Shown here one piece after another: positions 10,633 through 22,299 of a stretch of 64,000 nucleotides of DNA; the first letter of the stretch is position 1; each line of letters opens with the position of its first letter. The notes below the pieces were generated by a model. That model was not told the DNA's origin. It worked only from the letters and a program-made list of their open reading frames with translations, and made no database searches. This stretch comes from Spirometra erinaceieuropaei. Lineage: Eukaryota; Platyhelminthes; Cestoda; Diphyllobothriidea; Diphyllobothriidae. The translations under genes and the position numbers were made by a program. The DNA lies in assembly GCA_902702965.1 (NCBI GenBank), contig CACRXP010000177.1, forward strand, positions 609,396-673,395, written 5' to 3'.

Positions 10633-12384
10633 CACTCCTCAATAACAAACTATTGCGAATACTTACCTTTAATATATGTATTTCATATGGTTCATCATTG
10701 TTTTCAAGGTTATCTGTAGTGTCAACTGTATACAAATGCTGAATACCTAGGAGTCTTACGATAGACTCGCAAGAAACCATTTAGGGTTTAAAAGTCGAAA
10801 AGGAAAACCAAACGGCGCGGGACATTGGCAAACGACAAAAACGCAAAGGCTCCGGAAATATATAGAACCCGTAATCCTAAGATACTGCGAGGATGTTGTG
10901 TGGTGTTCGAAGACGTTTATGGTGGCACACACGAGGTAACGTGGAACATTAGGTATAACTCTTGGCTAATATTTGTCTAAATTGAGTTGATAAACGGGTC
11001 ATTGATCACATCCAAGCTGGGAGTAGCAAAAGTAAAATGTACGAAGTATATATACTAAGTACAGTTGGACTAATACATTCGAAACTGTTAAGTGATACGA
11101 GTGAAATGAGTTTTACATCAGGAGGGAGGACTCGTCTGGGTGAGGAGGCGATTCTAACATATCGGCTAGACAACCGGTGGGGAATGCAGCGCTGTCAGCA
11201 ACTTCGAGGTAGGGTCGTTGAGAGTGTCGATGTGACGAGGGAAATACATATGTTAACCGCGATAACAACGAGAAGGGGGTCTGCGGGTATGCGAGAGCAG
11301 AACACCGGTTATTTTCAACAAGACGCGGTCACAACATCTCCATCCTGGCTCAGCGCTCAAAATGTGTCAGTTCATTCGAACAACTCTGCATGATTCAAGG
11401 GACGTTACAGTTGCAATTAACCTACATATTGTGACACTTGGTGGACGGCGGATTGGAGTTAAGCAGCAAGTAGAGTTAACCTCGATTGTTTACATCTTAG
11501 AAAAGATGCGAACTTACATGTAAAAAGTGCAGAGGGGTCTCATTTGCGTCCGGCAAAAATTTAGAATAGTTAGATGAAATCCAGAGAGCGAATAAACAGA
11601 AAACTCTCCGTGAGTAACGGACCGTCATCTTTTTATTGAGAGTTTTAACATTTTAACATTTGAAACGAAGTTGGAAAGGGACGGAACTGCTAGGAAATGA
11701 AAAATAGCAAAAGTAACAGCGCATAAAACGGACTTATTTTAATAAAGGGTAAAGTAGTAATTGCCAGAATATGCTTAAAACGAATTTTGATATAGATAAA
11801 ACGTCGGTTCATACTTATGACCTTTAGCAGGACTCGTATGGGCTGAGGTTTGATGCGAATCTAAACGTGGAAAATCGATGCAATACCGGCCAAGATTTTT
11901 TCCAGAAACCGGGAGGAAACTGGGACAAACTGCTCTTTGTAAGTATTGCCAGATATCACGTACATTTGGGGGTTATGGTCTCCACAGTCTGTCCATTCGC
12001 TGCCAGCGGGACGGGATCCCCAACTCAAATTACGGTTGACCCCCGCATATTCCCTGCTCGATATTTGCAGGTTCACTTATTCATGGAATTTTTTAGAAAA
12101 TATTTCCGAAATAGTCGTCAACAATTATTAATTGTTTTCGCGACCGAATACGGTTTCAAAGTGCACGAAATATTTAAGTTCAAACGTTTAAATTCATGCA
12201 GACACAGCAATAGACCAAACAAATACAACTTTACGAAAAGAAACCGTTAAGAAACTGTGCGCGCAGAGGTGTGTGTGTGCAGGAGTAACTTGGTGAGTTT
12301 TCACCTTTATAAGGAGTAAATCGTGTAGTTGTGTCTGGGCCTTACTTAAGCCCTGTGTTTTTAAAGGCTACTTTGTGTGACGAC
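10633..12384. other. No gene recognised
   Basis: Frames at 11037-11393 (+) and 11867-12250 (+) have no recognisable domain. The sequence is AT-rich with no clear repeat. Confidence 0.4.
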
Positions 12385-12672
12385 TTTAAAATAATGTGTC
12401 AGTCTTAGGTATAATTGTTTGTTGAGCATTGAAATAGGCATTTACAAGCACTTTTCATCAGGATTCGCAAATTTAAACGATTCGCTGGTGACTGTGCTCC
12501 TTAACCGCAATGTGAAACGCCTGCATACTTTAAAATAATGTGCCAGTCTTAGGTATAATTGTTTGTTGAGCATTGAAATAGGCATTTACAGGCACTTTTC
12601 ATCAGGATTCGCAAATTTAAACGATTCGCTGGTGACTGTGCTCCTTAACCGCAATGTAAAACGCCTGCATAC
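12385..12672. repeat. Direct tandem duplication, period 144 bp
   Basis: TAAAATAATG at 12387 recurs at 12531, and the two 144-bp units differ at about three positions (GTGTCAG/GTGCCAG, ACAAGCAC/ACAGGCAC, TGTGAAAC/TGTAAAAC). There are exactly two copies. Unit ends are at ...GCCTGCATACT. There is no coding potential. Confidence 0.9.
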
Positions 12673-12800
12673 TGGCATTAACGCAAATCTGCAGGATCGA
12701 GTAAATGGAACCTAACGACACTAATATCGTGGAGTGCCGGATGGTCCTTTGCAACACATCAAGGCTGTTGCAATTTGACCATAAAACAAACTTTTTTAGT

Positions 12801-12860
12801 ATTTTGGCAGATTTTGAATAATTCATATTTACCCAACTGTGGGTCAATATGAAACTTTTT
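12801..12860. repeat. Collapsed SINE-A palindrome
   Basis: The SINE-A tail (ATTTTGGCAGATTTTGAATAATTCATATT) is followed directly by its own inverted copy. ATTCATATTTACCCA and TGGGTCAATATGAA face each other across ACTG (about 12822-12854). Compared with the full inverted pair at 18240-18515, both tRNA-like heads are missing from the centre. Confidence 0.6.
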
Positions 12861-13599
12861 TGATTATACGTATATGTCCAGTGTCATGCTGCGGAATTTT
12901 AAGATTTTTCATGCTCGGCTGGAGTAAAACAGTTACCGACTCCTGACCTGTGATGTACCTATCAAACTATTAGCTAGAATGGATACATGGACCTAACATG
13001 GATTAGAAAGCCGAAAAACATGTCATAGGAGGCACATATTAACTATGCTTAACACTCATCTTTCCCGCGTGGACTCGAAAACCCTTATCTCAGATGACAA
13101 TATGTTCATTTGTAAACGCCTGGATGGCAATTCCAATGAAATTTAAGGCTGATTTAAATGGCAGGATTATAAACAGTAAGATTGCCCCAGAACACTGTAG
13201 GAGGCAAACAAATGTGAAATGGAATGTGGAAGGGGGATAAGTGACACCATAAACCACTGCTGTTATCAGTCCTAGATCTATAATTTCGTATACGCCTGAC
13301 AAAGTAGAATGTTAGCAACAACGTCAGGGCTTGCTTGGATCCCCGTTGAAAAGGGATGTTTTTATTAGCGCAAGTTATTCCAGTCACCGACAAGAAGTGG
13401 AATTGCGACATTCGCGTTTGCAAGTGACCGTATTCTCCAAGGTGCCACGTAGTCATTTAATGTTTCTCTTCAACTATTCTAGGGATTCCTTCTCACCTGT
13501 ATTTGATAACATCCTCGAATTTCAGCACCCGTGCAAGCTCTTAGCCGCCTCAATTTCGCAGATCACCGAAACTCATCAGAATTCCACTCTGACCTCTGC

Positions 13600-13960
13600 G
13601 ATTTTTAACCCTCGCCCATCCCCCCCGCCTTGAATTTTGCGGTCCTTGAGATCATCTACTCATTTCGACCCCAAATTTTTTGCTGACGACTACGCCGTAA
13701 ATCCTCTGCTTTCGTCATTTGCTGGTTGCTTTGTCTGTCAGCGAAGACATCTCAGGGTCGCATTCTCCCTTCTACGCTTTGATGACCACCCCAGCGTTTA
13801 ACGTCCCCTCCCCGGCTGGAATCTAAGTGGACTGTGCCCGATTACGTCTAGGTTCCTCAGTCTTGCAAATTCGAGGCGGATAGCCTCATTCGGTTTGGGG
13901 AGCGTTGCCTTGAAAATGTACGTATTGAATCCCCTATCTAATACCAAATACTATCACTAT
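13600..13960 (+). repeat. R3 repeat, copy 1 (5' part)
   Basis: This stretch is similar to 35215-35480 (+) and to the - strand of 50224-50520. Shared blocks include the start region (CTTGAGATCATCTACTCATTTCGACC versus CTTGATGTCATCTCTTCATTTCGACC) and the block around CCGGCTGGAATCTAAGTGGACTGTGCCCGATTACGTCTAGGTTCCT. It carries no intact frame. The 3' tail seen in the other copies is missing. Confidence 0.65.
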
Positions 13961-14040
13961 GAAAGAGGGTAGAAGCCCGCTTCTAGTCTTTGAACCCATG
14001 ACATTTTTCGTGGGTTATTTTACATCTATCTAACTGGGAA

Positions 14041-15540
14041 ATAATTAATAATAATAACTTTTATTAAAGACCCGTCGGGGACCCATTTGTGCGTTCCGTT
14101 CCTAAGAGTCTTCTGGCGAAATGTCTTTGACGACTTTCAATTTTTGAATTACTAGCCTCGTTCAACAAAACAAGGTATTGTCGACAATACTCGGGAATGG
14201 GAAATACAAACATACGACAGAATCTTAATTTATTTTGGGGAGCATGGAAATTGTAATAAGTAAAGCAACAAATCTGGTAAGCTTTGACGCGATTCTATCG
14301 GCGTATGACGACAGATCAAGAGCATTGGTGCAGCCTAAATTCAAATCCCTGATGGTGGTACATTCAATCATAAATGTACCTTGGAAGACCACTAGTTGGG
14401 ATAGCATATCGGATCCAAAACGCATATAGCGCCATTTTGATGGAGAGAACTCCATTAGCCACTTTGAGATCCATGCTCAAAGAGCAAGCAAGGCAGCATG
14501 CATTTGCTCTAGACAATGAAGAGTCGCGGATTTAGCGAGGGAGGTCACCAGCATAAATAACTGATTGAGAATATTTAGCGGCCGACGAGCTTTCATTAAT
14601 ATAAAGCAGAAACAAAAGAGGACCTAAAGTGATAGATTGTAGGACACCACTTACGATTGGGCTGACATTGAAAAACGAAGGTACCACTAAAGCCTTTTGT
14701 TTACAATTAGACAGGCATGACTTGGTAAAGTCTATATGGGGACCGCGAAGTCCCAGAGCTTCTGAATTAACCAAGAGCCTTTTATGGAACGCCTTATCAA
14801 AGGCTTTACTGAGATCAAAATAAATAACTACAAATAAATTATCATTATCAAGAGAGGTTAATAAATTTCAAAAACGCCATATGACACACTTCGAAAGAGC
14901 GATCAGTTAAATAGTCTTATTGGAAAGGGCTGTTGACTTGATTGGCTATACAAATGTCGGTAATTTTCAAGGCGATAATTTTTTCAAAGATTTTGGCGAA
15001 AGAAGGTGCTGGATAAATACCCCATAGTTTCGAACATCAAAATAACGGTCAGATTTAGACAATGGAATAAAGGTTGTTTTCCAATAATCGGGAAAGAAAC
15101 CATTTTCTACAAAGTCTGAAAAGAGTTTGCTAAGCAGAGAAGGAAAATCTCTTATCTGCTTTATAAGAGAGTTCGGGATATTGCCAGTCCCAAATGAGGG
15201 CGAGTTAGCATGCCGGTTTATCAGTTTCTGAATAGTTGCGGGAGCGAAATCAAAGGTGGTGAGGGAGGCATCAACAAATGAAGGAGTTGAAGGGATTGGG
15301 TCAGTCACAATGGTAACATGCTTGGCAAAGAATGAATTTAATAATTCTGCCTTTCCTGACTCCTCTGTAATGAACGTATTGTCGGGAATCAGCAAAGGCT
15401 GAATGACTTGGTGTTACTTAGCAGACGATCTATGAGGGAAAACCTGAGCAACAGATCTAAAAGTATTCGCCCCGTTAATAGCTAAGGACTCTCTACGCTT
15501 ATCTTGCTCAAGCCTCATTTTCGAAAATAATTGAAATATT
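14041..15540 (-). mobile_element. L-C LINE relic (reverse transcriptase), minus strand
   Basis: Reading the - strand, 15395-14967 resembles the N-terminal part of a LINE reverse transcriptase (GNIPNSLIKQIRDFPSLLSK, then ENGFFPDYWKTTFIPLSKS). 14774-14532 carries the region before the catalytic site (ITLGPLLFLLYINE, normally QGSxLGPLLFxLYIND), and 14455-14225 continues. Several stops and frameshifts break it. The 3' end at 14041-14090 reads CCCGACGGGTCTTTAATAAA followed by a TTA-rich tail, which sets its orientation and family. It is not functional. Confidence 0.75.
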
Positions 15541-16590
15541 TCAACCATTCTTAGGTGAACCAATAATGAACATGTGGAAACTTACATGCAGTTAACCGAT
15601 TTTTAGTCATGATAAATACGGAGCCCACGTTGCATAAGAATGGATTGCTTAGCCTAATGGCAGCCGCCCCGACTGTTGACAACAGGGGCTGACACAGTGA
15701 CAGGGTAGTGCCGTGGAACCTTATAAATCACATGGAATGCCTCGCTGTATTTTGCATGATGTCCGGAATCAACGGTATACTAGACAGTAGCGCCTCTCAG
15801 GCCCTAAATTTGCCTTTTTCAGTCATGTCATGAGGTGTTCCTGTATTCTCTTCTGTAGGTTTCAGCTAATGAGACCAACATAGTAAATAAAAACCTATGC
15901 AAGTGGGTTAGCGAGTGTTTGAAAAAACTGCCGATCTCCCGCCTTACTCCAAATTCTGCGAAGAACAGGTTGTTGATCCCTTCGTTTCAGTCGCTGCGTT
16001 TAGGTGATATTTAACCCGGAGTATTCGGAGTGAATTCGGAAAACGGGTGGTAGACGCCTGTTATTCGGCACGCTTTTTCTAGATTCATTCCCAGTTTCAT
16101 TCCAGTGGAGCGTAAGTCACAAGACTTTCAAAACCCCTGCGAAAAGTCGACTATTTTTTCTGCCAACTAAGTCAGGAAATCCAATCCGACGATCAACTTA
16201 AAGCCGAAAGCGATAAAACAGCAGATATTGAAGACTCATATGTGACATATTGAATTCGCAGAATGTGCTTTATTGACGCAGTCCTTCAACTGGTTTACTG
16301 AACCACGAGGACGTTTCAGAGCATAACAAGTAAGGTTTTAAAGCAACCCCTGCATTTGTCACTAGCGTTAGTGATTGGCGCACTGGTTGCTTTCTCTTCC
16401 GCAAATTCCTCGTCGATGTTAAGTAGTGACATGATGGTTATCAGATAATTTGACTTGATGATCTTAGTTGAAACAGCGTTCACCCGCACACTCCTCGCGT
16501 GGTAGATCACTCTGTCCAGGCAAAGCTTCAGCCCTTAACATTAAGGAGAGAGATCATTATGCATGTTAATGGACTGAGAGTCGGAGATCC
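15541..16590. other. No gene recognised
   Basis: No recognisable coding sequence or repeat; short frames only. Confidence 0.35.
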
Positions 16591-16596
16591 ATGGTT

Positions 16597-16690
16597 CCAA
16601 TCGCTTGCAGCTCACGTGAGTTCAAGTGAAAACCAGAAACGCCAGGCGAATAAAATTCTCGTTCCACAAATCGCATCGCAGCCTATATAA
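16597..16690 (+). repeat. Degenerate copy of the helix-carrying repeat
   Basis: GTGAGTTCAAGTGAAAACC-AGAAACGCC-AGGCGAATAAAATTCTCGTTCC aligns with the foldback unit CCGAAACGTCAGGCGAATAAAGCCATTGTTCC at 4190-4221. The helix is lost, but the downstream block (AGGCGAATAAA) is kept. It lies about 400 bp before a Penelope-like fragment on the same strand. Confidence 0.5.
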
Positions 16691-17094
16691 GTAAGGTCGC
16701 TTATTTATTCGCGGTCAGTTCTAGAGATTCAACTTGCCGAATAAATATATGCTATCATTGGACGTGCGGAGCTTGGTAACCAGGAAACCACTGGAAGAAG
16801 CCATCAAAGTTATTAGTGAACAGGTGTCTGAAATACGTTTGGAAGCACGGCAGTTATGACAGCTACTGCAGTCATGCTTCAAGGACATGTACCCCATTCA
16901 GTGGGTAATGATATAATAACACTGACGACGAATCCCTGGACTGTCGAGTAGGGTTGGTAATGACGAATGTTTCATTGTCTAAGCATAGGCAAGGTTCATT
17001 CCAAACCTACAAAGGTCAATTTTTTATATACCATATGTAAATGGCACTTACGCTGCAGCCAGCAGTCCTACAACCAGTAAACTATTCCTAATCT

Positions 17095-17490
17095 TTATTT
17101 AAAAGCACATACAAGCATCACATGTCCGATCGAGCAGGATGAAAACAATAAGCTGACTTTCTTGGATTTTTTCGTATACAGGCGAGTAGGCGGCTCAATT
17201 GAGATGTCAGCTTGTCGTATGTCCGGTAGCCTGAGAACATCCTGAACATACAAAATTGGCGAAAGTGGTTGTTCTGAAACTCCTTAATTCACTTGACTTA
17301 CTTTCATGGGCAGTATTGTATCGAACGTGATCAAGCAACGTATCAGACGCACAACTGATTTGACGTACACTGCCTCAAGTTCAACTTTCCTCAGTTATAC
17401 GACAAATCCACTGGTAAGACCCATTAAACAGGCCTTGCCTGTGTACACCAGATCCAACTCTGGTCACGCGTTAACATACACCAGCGAGTG
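17095..17490 (+). mobile_element. Penelope-like element fragment
   Basis: One + frame at about 17118-17245 reads CPIEQDENNKLTFLDFFVYR followed by a Gly-rich turn. This matches the conserved Penelope-like reverse-transcriptase segment around NxLxFLDVLVxR. Further on, 17306-17491 (RTTDLTYTASSS, then PIKQALPVYTRSNSG) resembles the linker before the GIY-YIG endonuclease of this class. Both pieces are short and broken by stops. Assignment rests on motif pattern only. Confidence 0.5.
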
Positions 17491-18239
17491 AAAACGCGCT
17501 TGGCGGACGCGGAAACGGTCCCGAATAAACATAGGCCACGGTGACTGCTTAAATGAGGAAATAAGGTGGTGAGAAGTCCAGTCACGAAGACCCCTTTCAG
17601 GCATTATCCACGCGGTGAAATAAATGATAGCATTTAAGATGGAAAGGTTAATAGGAGTTACGTGTCTGAATAGCCAGTCGCTCGCGAACTGCAGCCCTCA
17701 GCGGTGCCCTCAGCGAGACCTACGTCTCGGCACAAGTCCAATTGGAGTATGCTGGTACAGACTGCGCCTTTTTTCTTCACATAAACTTCTATTTAAACAA
17801 GCAGGTAAGTAACATGACTTTTAAACTCGTAAGGTGCGACAACAGTGAGAATAAAATCGGAAGTGTGCAAATACTGAATGGTGGCGTTCCGTCTACACTG
17901 CTCCGATTGGAATTCGTTGCGGATGTGACCTCTTCTTCCATCCCCGGCTCCCACGCCCGAAGCCTCTCCCAGACGACTAAATAGGGTTTCACCCTGCGTA
18001 GAACAATCCAGTTCTGAGAGTTCTCGCCGTGATTAAAACTCGTTCACTTTCTTACTTCGCCTCCCTCCACCCATTCTAGGCCCATCGTAAATTTCACCGA
18101 TGTTCGGTATTGCCTATGTGCCTATCCAATTTGAGTACCTTAAGGTATCTTCTTAATGAATCTTGAGAAAACGCAATAACAGTCTGCGGTTGAAAAAGAG
18201 GTCCGGAATTTACGACATAACGAATCTGTTAATTCGTAG
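17491..18239. other. No gene recognised
   Basis: Short frames on both strands, no domain recognised. Confidence 0.35.
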
Positions 18240-18380
18240 GTATTTTGGCACATTTTGAATAATTCATATTGACCCAACAGTGAAAAACTCGCGCCTCGGT
18301 GGGATTCGAACCAACGCAGTAAGGGGAAGGCTTTAGTACAGCCAACGCTATAACCACTTCAGCTACGAGGCCCACCGTAC
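18240..18380 (-). repeat. SINE-A copy, minus arm of an inverted pair
   Basis: On the - strand the tRNA-like head (box A AGCTGAAGTGGTTATAGC, box B GGTTCGAATCC, acceptor GCCTCG/CGAGGC) is followed by GAGTTTTTCACTGTTGGGTCAATATGAATT and the tail ending in CAAAATGTGCCAAAATACC. It is the best preserved SINE-A copy in the window. The anticodon-loop region contains GTACTAA and a long variable segment. Confidence 0.75.
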
Positions 18381-18394
18381 GACGCGAGTTTAAT

Positions 18395-18515
18395 CACATT
18401 TGGGTCAGCGGTTAGAGCGTTGGCTGTACTAAAGCCTTCCCCTTACTGCGTGGGTTCGGATCCCACCGAGGCGTCGAGTTTTTCACAGTTGAGTCAATAT
18501 GAATCTGATAATGTT
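18395..18515 (+). repeat. SINE-A copy, plus arm of an inverted pair
   Basis: This mirrors the copy at 18240-18380: same head (GGTTAGAGCGTTGGCTGTACTAAAGCC, box B GGTTCGGATCC) and same body (GAGTTTTTCACAGTTGAGTCAATATGAAT). The two arms meet head to head across a short spacer (about 18381-18394). The 3' tail is lost. Confidence 0.75.
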
Positions 18516-19079
18516 TTATCATCTTCGTTCTGGTAAAATTTATTCGCTATTCCCCAAAACATTTGTAAAAACCCTACTTTGTTCAAATAACCCATATACT
18601 ACCTAAAGATAAGTAGACTGTATTTCAGATCCTAAACGTCTTTCGTGGACTGAGGGGCAGATACGGAGGTCGATGTCACCAGAACAGTTTCGTAGCCCAG
18701 TCCATGGTCGTCAATTCAATCAGCATCGATCCTCATTCACCACAGCAAGCAAACCACGGAGTCTCACGTTGAAGATGTTTCCGTCGGAGGTATATCTGCA
18801 TGCGGAGGATAGTGGTAAGTGTAAAGTAGCTCAGTTTCTCATTTGCCTATTTCTGCAACCGCTGGTTCAATTGCCTGGGGATGAGGTTATTGGTGCATAT
18901 TTGTCAAGAAGCTTCGATTGCACTTGAAATCCACAACTACGGTTCAATATTCAGTATGTGACCTTCTTGTGTGGGTTAGTTACGAATTATTATGTCCTCT
19001 GTTTTTTAATGTTGATTAATATCTCAGTGGGTTCCAACTGAATGCGCGAAGAGCGGACGGATTTATCCTACGGAATTGT
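18516..19079. other. No gene recognised
   Basis: A frame at 18673-18927 (+) contains HGRQFNQHRSSFTTAS. This weakly echoes INFNQHRSSISF upstream of the L-A LINE at about 46040, so part of this may be an old LINE 5' region. Confidence 0.25.
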
Positions 19080-19520
19080 AAAACAAACACCATTAGCACC
19101 CACCTCTATAAAATGTGCGTTACGTCTGGTCTGGAATACTGACTGTTTGTATTCATTCCCATGCGCGTTGGCGGTCGGAGTAAGAAGGATCCACCCAGCA
19201 CCTTTTTAACAAAAGCGTTTTAACCTCAGAACGCCCGAAGCTGAATTCGCAAGAACAGCGAAGACTCACAGGCGTTGGTCGTTTGTGCCTTACTCGATTA
19301 GAAATGGAAGTCTTTTTAATGTTTAAACTTTTTAAAAAGTCATAAGTTTAATCCGCATAATGATTTAAAGCCTCTTGATCACTTTCAGCACAACAGTCAC
19401 CTCGAAGTCTTTTATTTCTTCCTCCGACAAATACGGTTAAATATCTTCAGTTCTTTTCTGCTAACGAAGCTATACTCTAAATTAAGTTATTTAGACGCAC
19501 AAAAATTCGGGAAGAACATT
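19080..19520 (+). mobile_element. L-B LINE relic (ORF2 C-terminal region)
   Basis: Across several frames this matches the C-terminal half of L-B ORF2 (54683-55335, -). VTSGLEY aligns with VRPGLECW, then FLTKAF with FFTKRIL, LFKSHKFNPHNDLKPL with LYNHPFNPLTYL, and LEVFYFFL with REVFCFFL. It is colinear, but with many stops and frameshifts, so it is an old copy. Confidence 0.6.
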
Positions 19521-20014
19521 CATTGTATAAAGGAGCTGTCACTCAAAACAACTGTTGCAATGTCTAGTGAATCAGTCCTCCAGAGTGATGGATTTCGAGA
19601 TCATCAGTGTCTTTGCTTGATTTTATTTCGATGGGAATAGTACTGTCTCCGCACTGAGCCACCAAGCCAGTAAATTCTTCAGCCGCTTGTGGGCAACAGC
19701 TCACCCATGCACCCCAGTCTGGTACCGAGTCCCAATTTCATAAAAATCCATCTATACTCCTGCTGACTATCCCGGCTCTGGAGTGCTGTCACTCCTGGGG
19801 CTGCAGATTTTTTCCCCTGAACTATCCCTACTCAAAACCCAACAAACTGCACACAGTATACCTGAGTTTTTCGTAAAGGTTTGAATGTGTAAACCCACTG
19901 AGGGAGCAGAACGCGGGGAACCCAGCAGTCAGTAGGGCAGATAGACGCGACAATAGACACAATCTGATGAAGGCGTTGAGAAAACTCGCATTTCTGTCAT
20001 ATGTTTGTTTTATT

Positions 20015-20165
20015 ACTAAACCAAACCCTAAACCTAATCTCAGCCCCAGCCGTAAGCCTGACCTTAAATTTAGCCGTGGCCCTAAACACATGCCTACTCC
20101 GAGCCTTAAAAGCCAACCCTAGCTACAATATACTAAAGCCAACCCGAAATCCTAATCTTAGCTTC
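20015..20165 (+). repeat. Degenerate telomere-like (CCTAAN) array
   Basis: Repeated approximations of CCCTAA occur (AACCAAACCCTAAACCTAATCTCAGCC..., CCCTAAACACATGCC, CCAACCCTAGC, CCCGAAATCCTAATC). Spacing is about 6-12 bases over 150 bases. It resembles a mutated interstitial array of the common metazoan telomere repeat. It is too decayed to be certain. Confidence 0.5.
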
Positions 20166-21710
20166 AAACGCCTTCCGATGTTCAAGTCGTAAAACAACAC
20201 GCCTACCTTAATTTAATAAGTAGGTGTGTCAAAATAGTAGAAATGTGAACTGGCATATTCAGTCATTGCTGCCTTTCACTACTTGCTCGATCCACGTCGC
20301 GTGCTTTTTCAATAATGCATATAAAATGACACGACACAATATTATCGCCATTATTATTATTATTATAGTGTGAAAACGGACGCACGGGCTCTGCCTTGAA
20401 GACGAAACTAATTTTTCCATTACGAAGACACCGAGTTGAGTGCCTGCAAAACTGGAGGTGGAAATCCCTGAAAATGTTGACGAAATATTTTTCTATCCGG
20501 GTTTAATGCTATCTTAACTGCCCTTCAGCCCTCTGCGGAGGCAATCACGAAGGAATTTCTGATTCCTACTTTATCGGGTTTTACCTCCTCAGCAACCCAG
20601 CATCGCCATCATCATGAGTCCCAATCGCTCCCTAGAAATTCTCACTAATTGACAGAATATTCATGTGGTTATCTGCACTATTTGTGCGCGGAGACAATCA
20701 TGTTCAACTTAGTGTCATTTGACGAGGCAAGTGACCCAGTTTAGAGGTAGAAGTCGGCAAAAGTGGTTTGAAACACAAATCGGGTGAACTTGGCTCCGTC
20801 GCTCACTGGTTAGGGGAGGGAATGTCGGGGAAGGCCAAACCTCGACTAGAAATTTTTCAACGTTTCCGCCACATGCCACGAAAGGGATTTAGAATGCGAT
20901 GGGTCACCAGTTTTGCAGTCAGGAACGGAGACTTGTGTTTGGATTCCATTTGCATGTGTGAGAAAGGAAGAAGAGGTTTATAAGCCGATACCTAGCGTTC
21001 GCGTCTGCAGGACTCAACCGGGTACATCAACGAAGAATTAACTGCTCTGCCATGCGAAAAGGGCGTTTCAGTAGAGACTAAGAACATTTCTGCAGGACTA
21101 AGTGCCGGCATCGCACACCGGCCCAAAGCTGCCATGTGCGGCAGGGCCATGAAAATCAATGAGCGAGTAGGTGCCAAGGGACAGTCTGGGGTAGTGTATC
21201 GTATCTCTGGCCTAGACACCTTGTAATTACAAAGGTCCGACTGAATGTATGCTCAGATCGATCCTGTGCGAAAATAAGATGACTGGGCGGTCGGATGACG
21301 GAGCATACTAAGTGTCTGCCCATGATTCGAAACGGGTGATGAGTTTAAATGAAGAGCCACCAAACTAATCGCCCATGCAAGAAGCAAGAGAATCGGAAAA
21401 CTGATTTAAGCCCCGGCCTCGGAACTGAGCTCGCTAAATCGATGTATCAATTTAGCGCCGGCATGCAGAGTCCTGTGCGACCACTTACAGACCTGCCTCA
21501 ATTAACGTCCGTTAGTTAACTGTGGCTTGTTCCACTGGCGCCTTATTTCTCTGCCGACGGACTCCCGCGCAAATCCGAAAGTTACGAAAAATAACTAAAT
21601 GGTTTTTGTGTTCGACCAGTCTTCCCCATTCTTACATTTGCAGTCAGTTTTACCATTAAAAGTGAGAATTCGTTTGATGCACTAGCATTACCGAAAGAGA
21701 CGAGGAAGGC
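20166..21710. other. No gene recognised; short ATT microsatellite
   Basis: An (ATT)n run lies at about 20347-20366. Frames at 20768-20983 (+) and 20992-21219 (-) have no recognisable domain. Confidence 0.4.
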
Positions 21711-21711
21711 T

Positions 21712-22257
21712 GGAAGAGCCATTTCTGGCTTATTGACCATCGTCAGTCAGCCATACCTGACTCGGATCCCGCGACCTGTTGGTTAGAGGTCAAACACCCC
21801 TAACCACTAAACCACGGGCTCATTACCCAGTCAGTTGCAGTCGGGTAAAAGGGCATCGAACGATCGCGCTACGGAACCCACCCTTCCCGTTGTGCCTTGG
21901 GACTTTCTCTCGAGCCCCACTAGCAGCCGCACAGCAGCGCAGGATATAGGCAGAATGATATTACCGACAAAGACAATGGGGATGGAATGAACATTTCTGG
22001 CTCGGTAGTCGTCGTCAGCCAGTCATACCCAATGCCGAGGTGTGGAACAACTGACGGTCGATCCTGCGACCTGTTGGTTAGAAGTCCAACGCCCCTAACC
22101 ACTGAGTCACGGGCTCGTTGTCTTGTCGGTTGCGATCGGGAATATACAATGGTAGATGAGGGTGCTCGCCGATCATGTTACGGATCTCAATCGTCCCGTT
22201 GTGCCTTAGGGCTCTCTCTCGAACCCAATCAACAGCTGCCGACGACGACTAATTAAA
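21712..22257 (+). repeat. SINE-B tandem pair
   Basis: Two units of a ~300-bp repeat lie head to tail (about 21712-21955 and 21957-22257). They are joined at GATATAGGCAGAATG-ATATTACCGACAAAG. Each unit holds an inverted tRNA-like segment; on the - strand it reads GAGCCCGTGGCTCAGTGGTTAGAGGCGTTGGACTTCTAAC, with a box B near GCGAGTTCGAGCC in better copies. The second half contains the conserved block CCGTTGTGCCTTAGGGCTCTCTCTCGA. Confidence 0.75.
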
Positions 22258-22299
22258 CATAAATGGCCATTCCAGTCTCTCATGTCTTTCTCGCAAATG

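Noticed and set aside
11037..11393. 118-codon hypothetical gene
   Set aside because: No recognisable family and low-complexity composition; kept only as an unassigned frame.
18295..18480. Pair of divergent tRNA genes
   Set aside because: Both have the SINE-A body attached and belong to the inverted repeat; an inserted variable segment and acceptor mismatches make function unlikely.
19828..20091. Leu/Gly/Arg-repeat protein on the minus strand
   Set aside because: Its repeats (GLRLGLRLGLGFGL) are simply the translation of the telomere-like tandem sequence.
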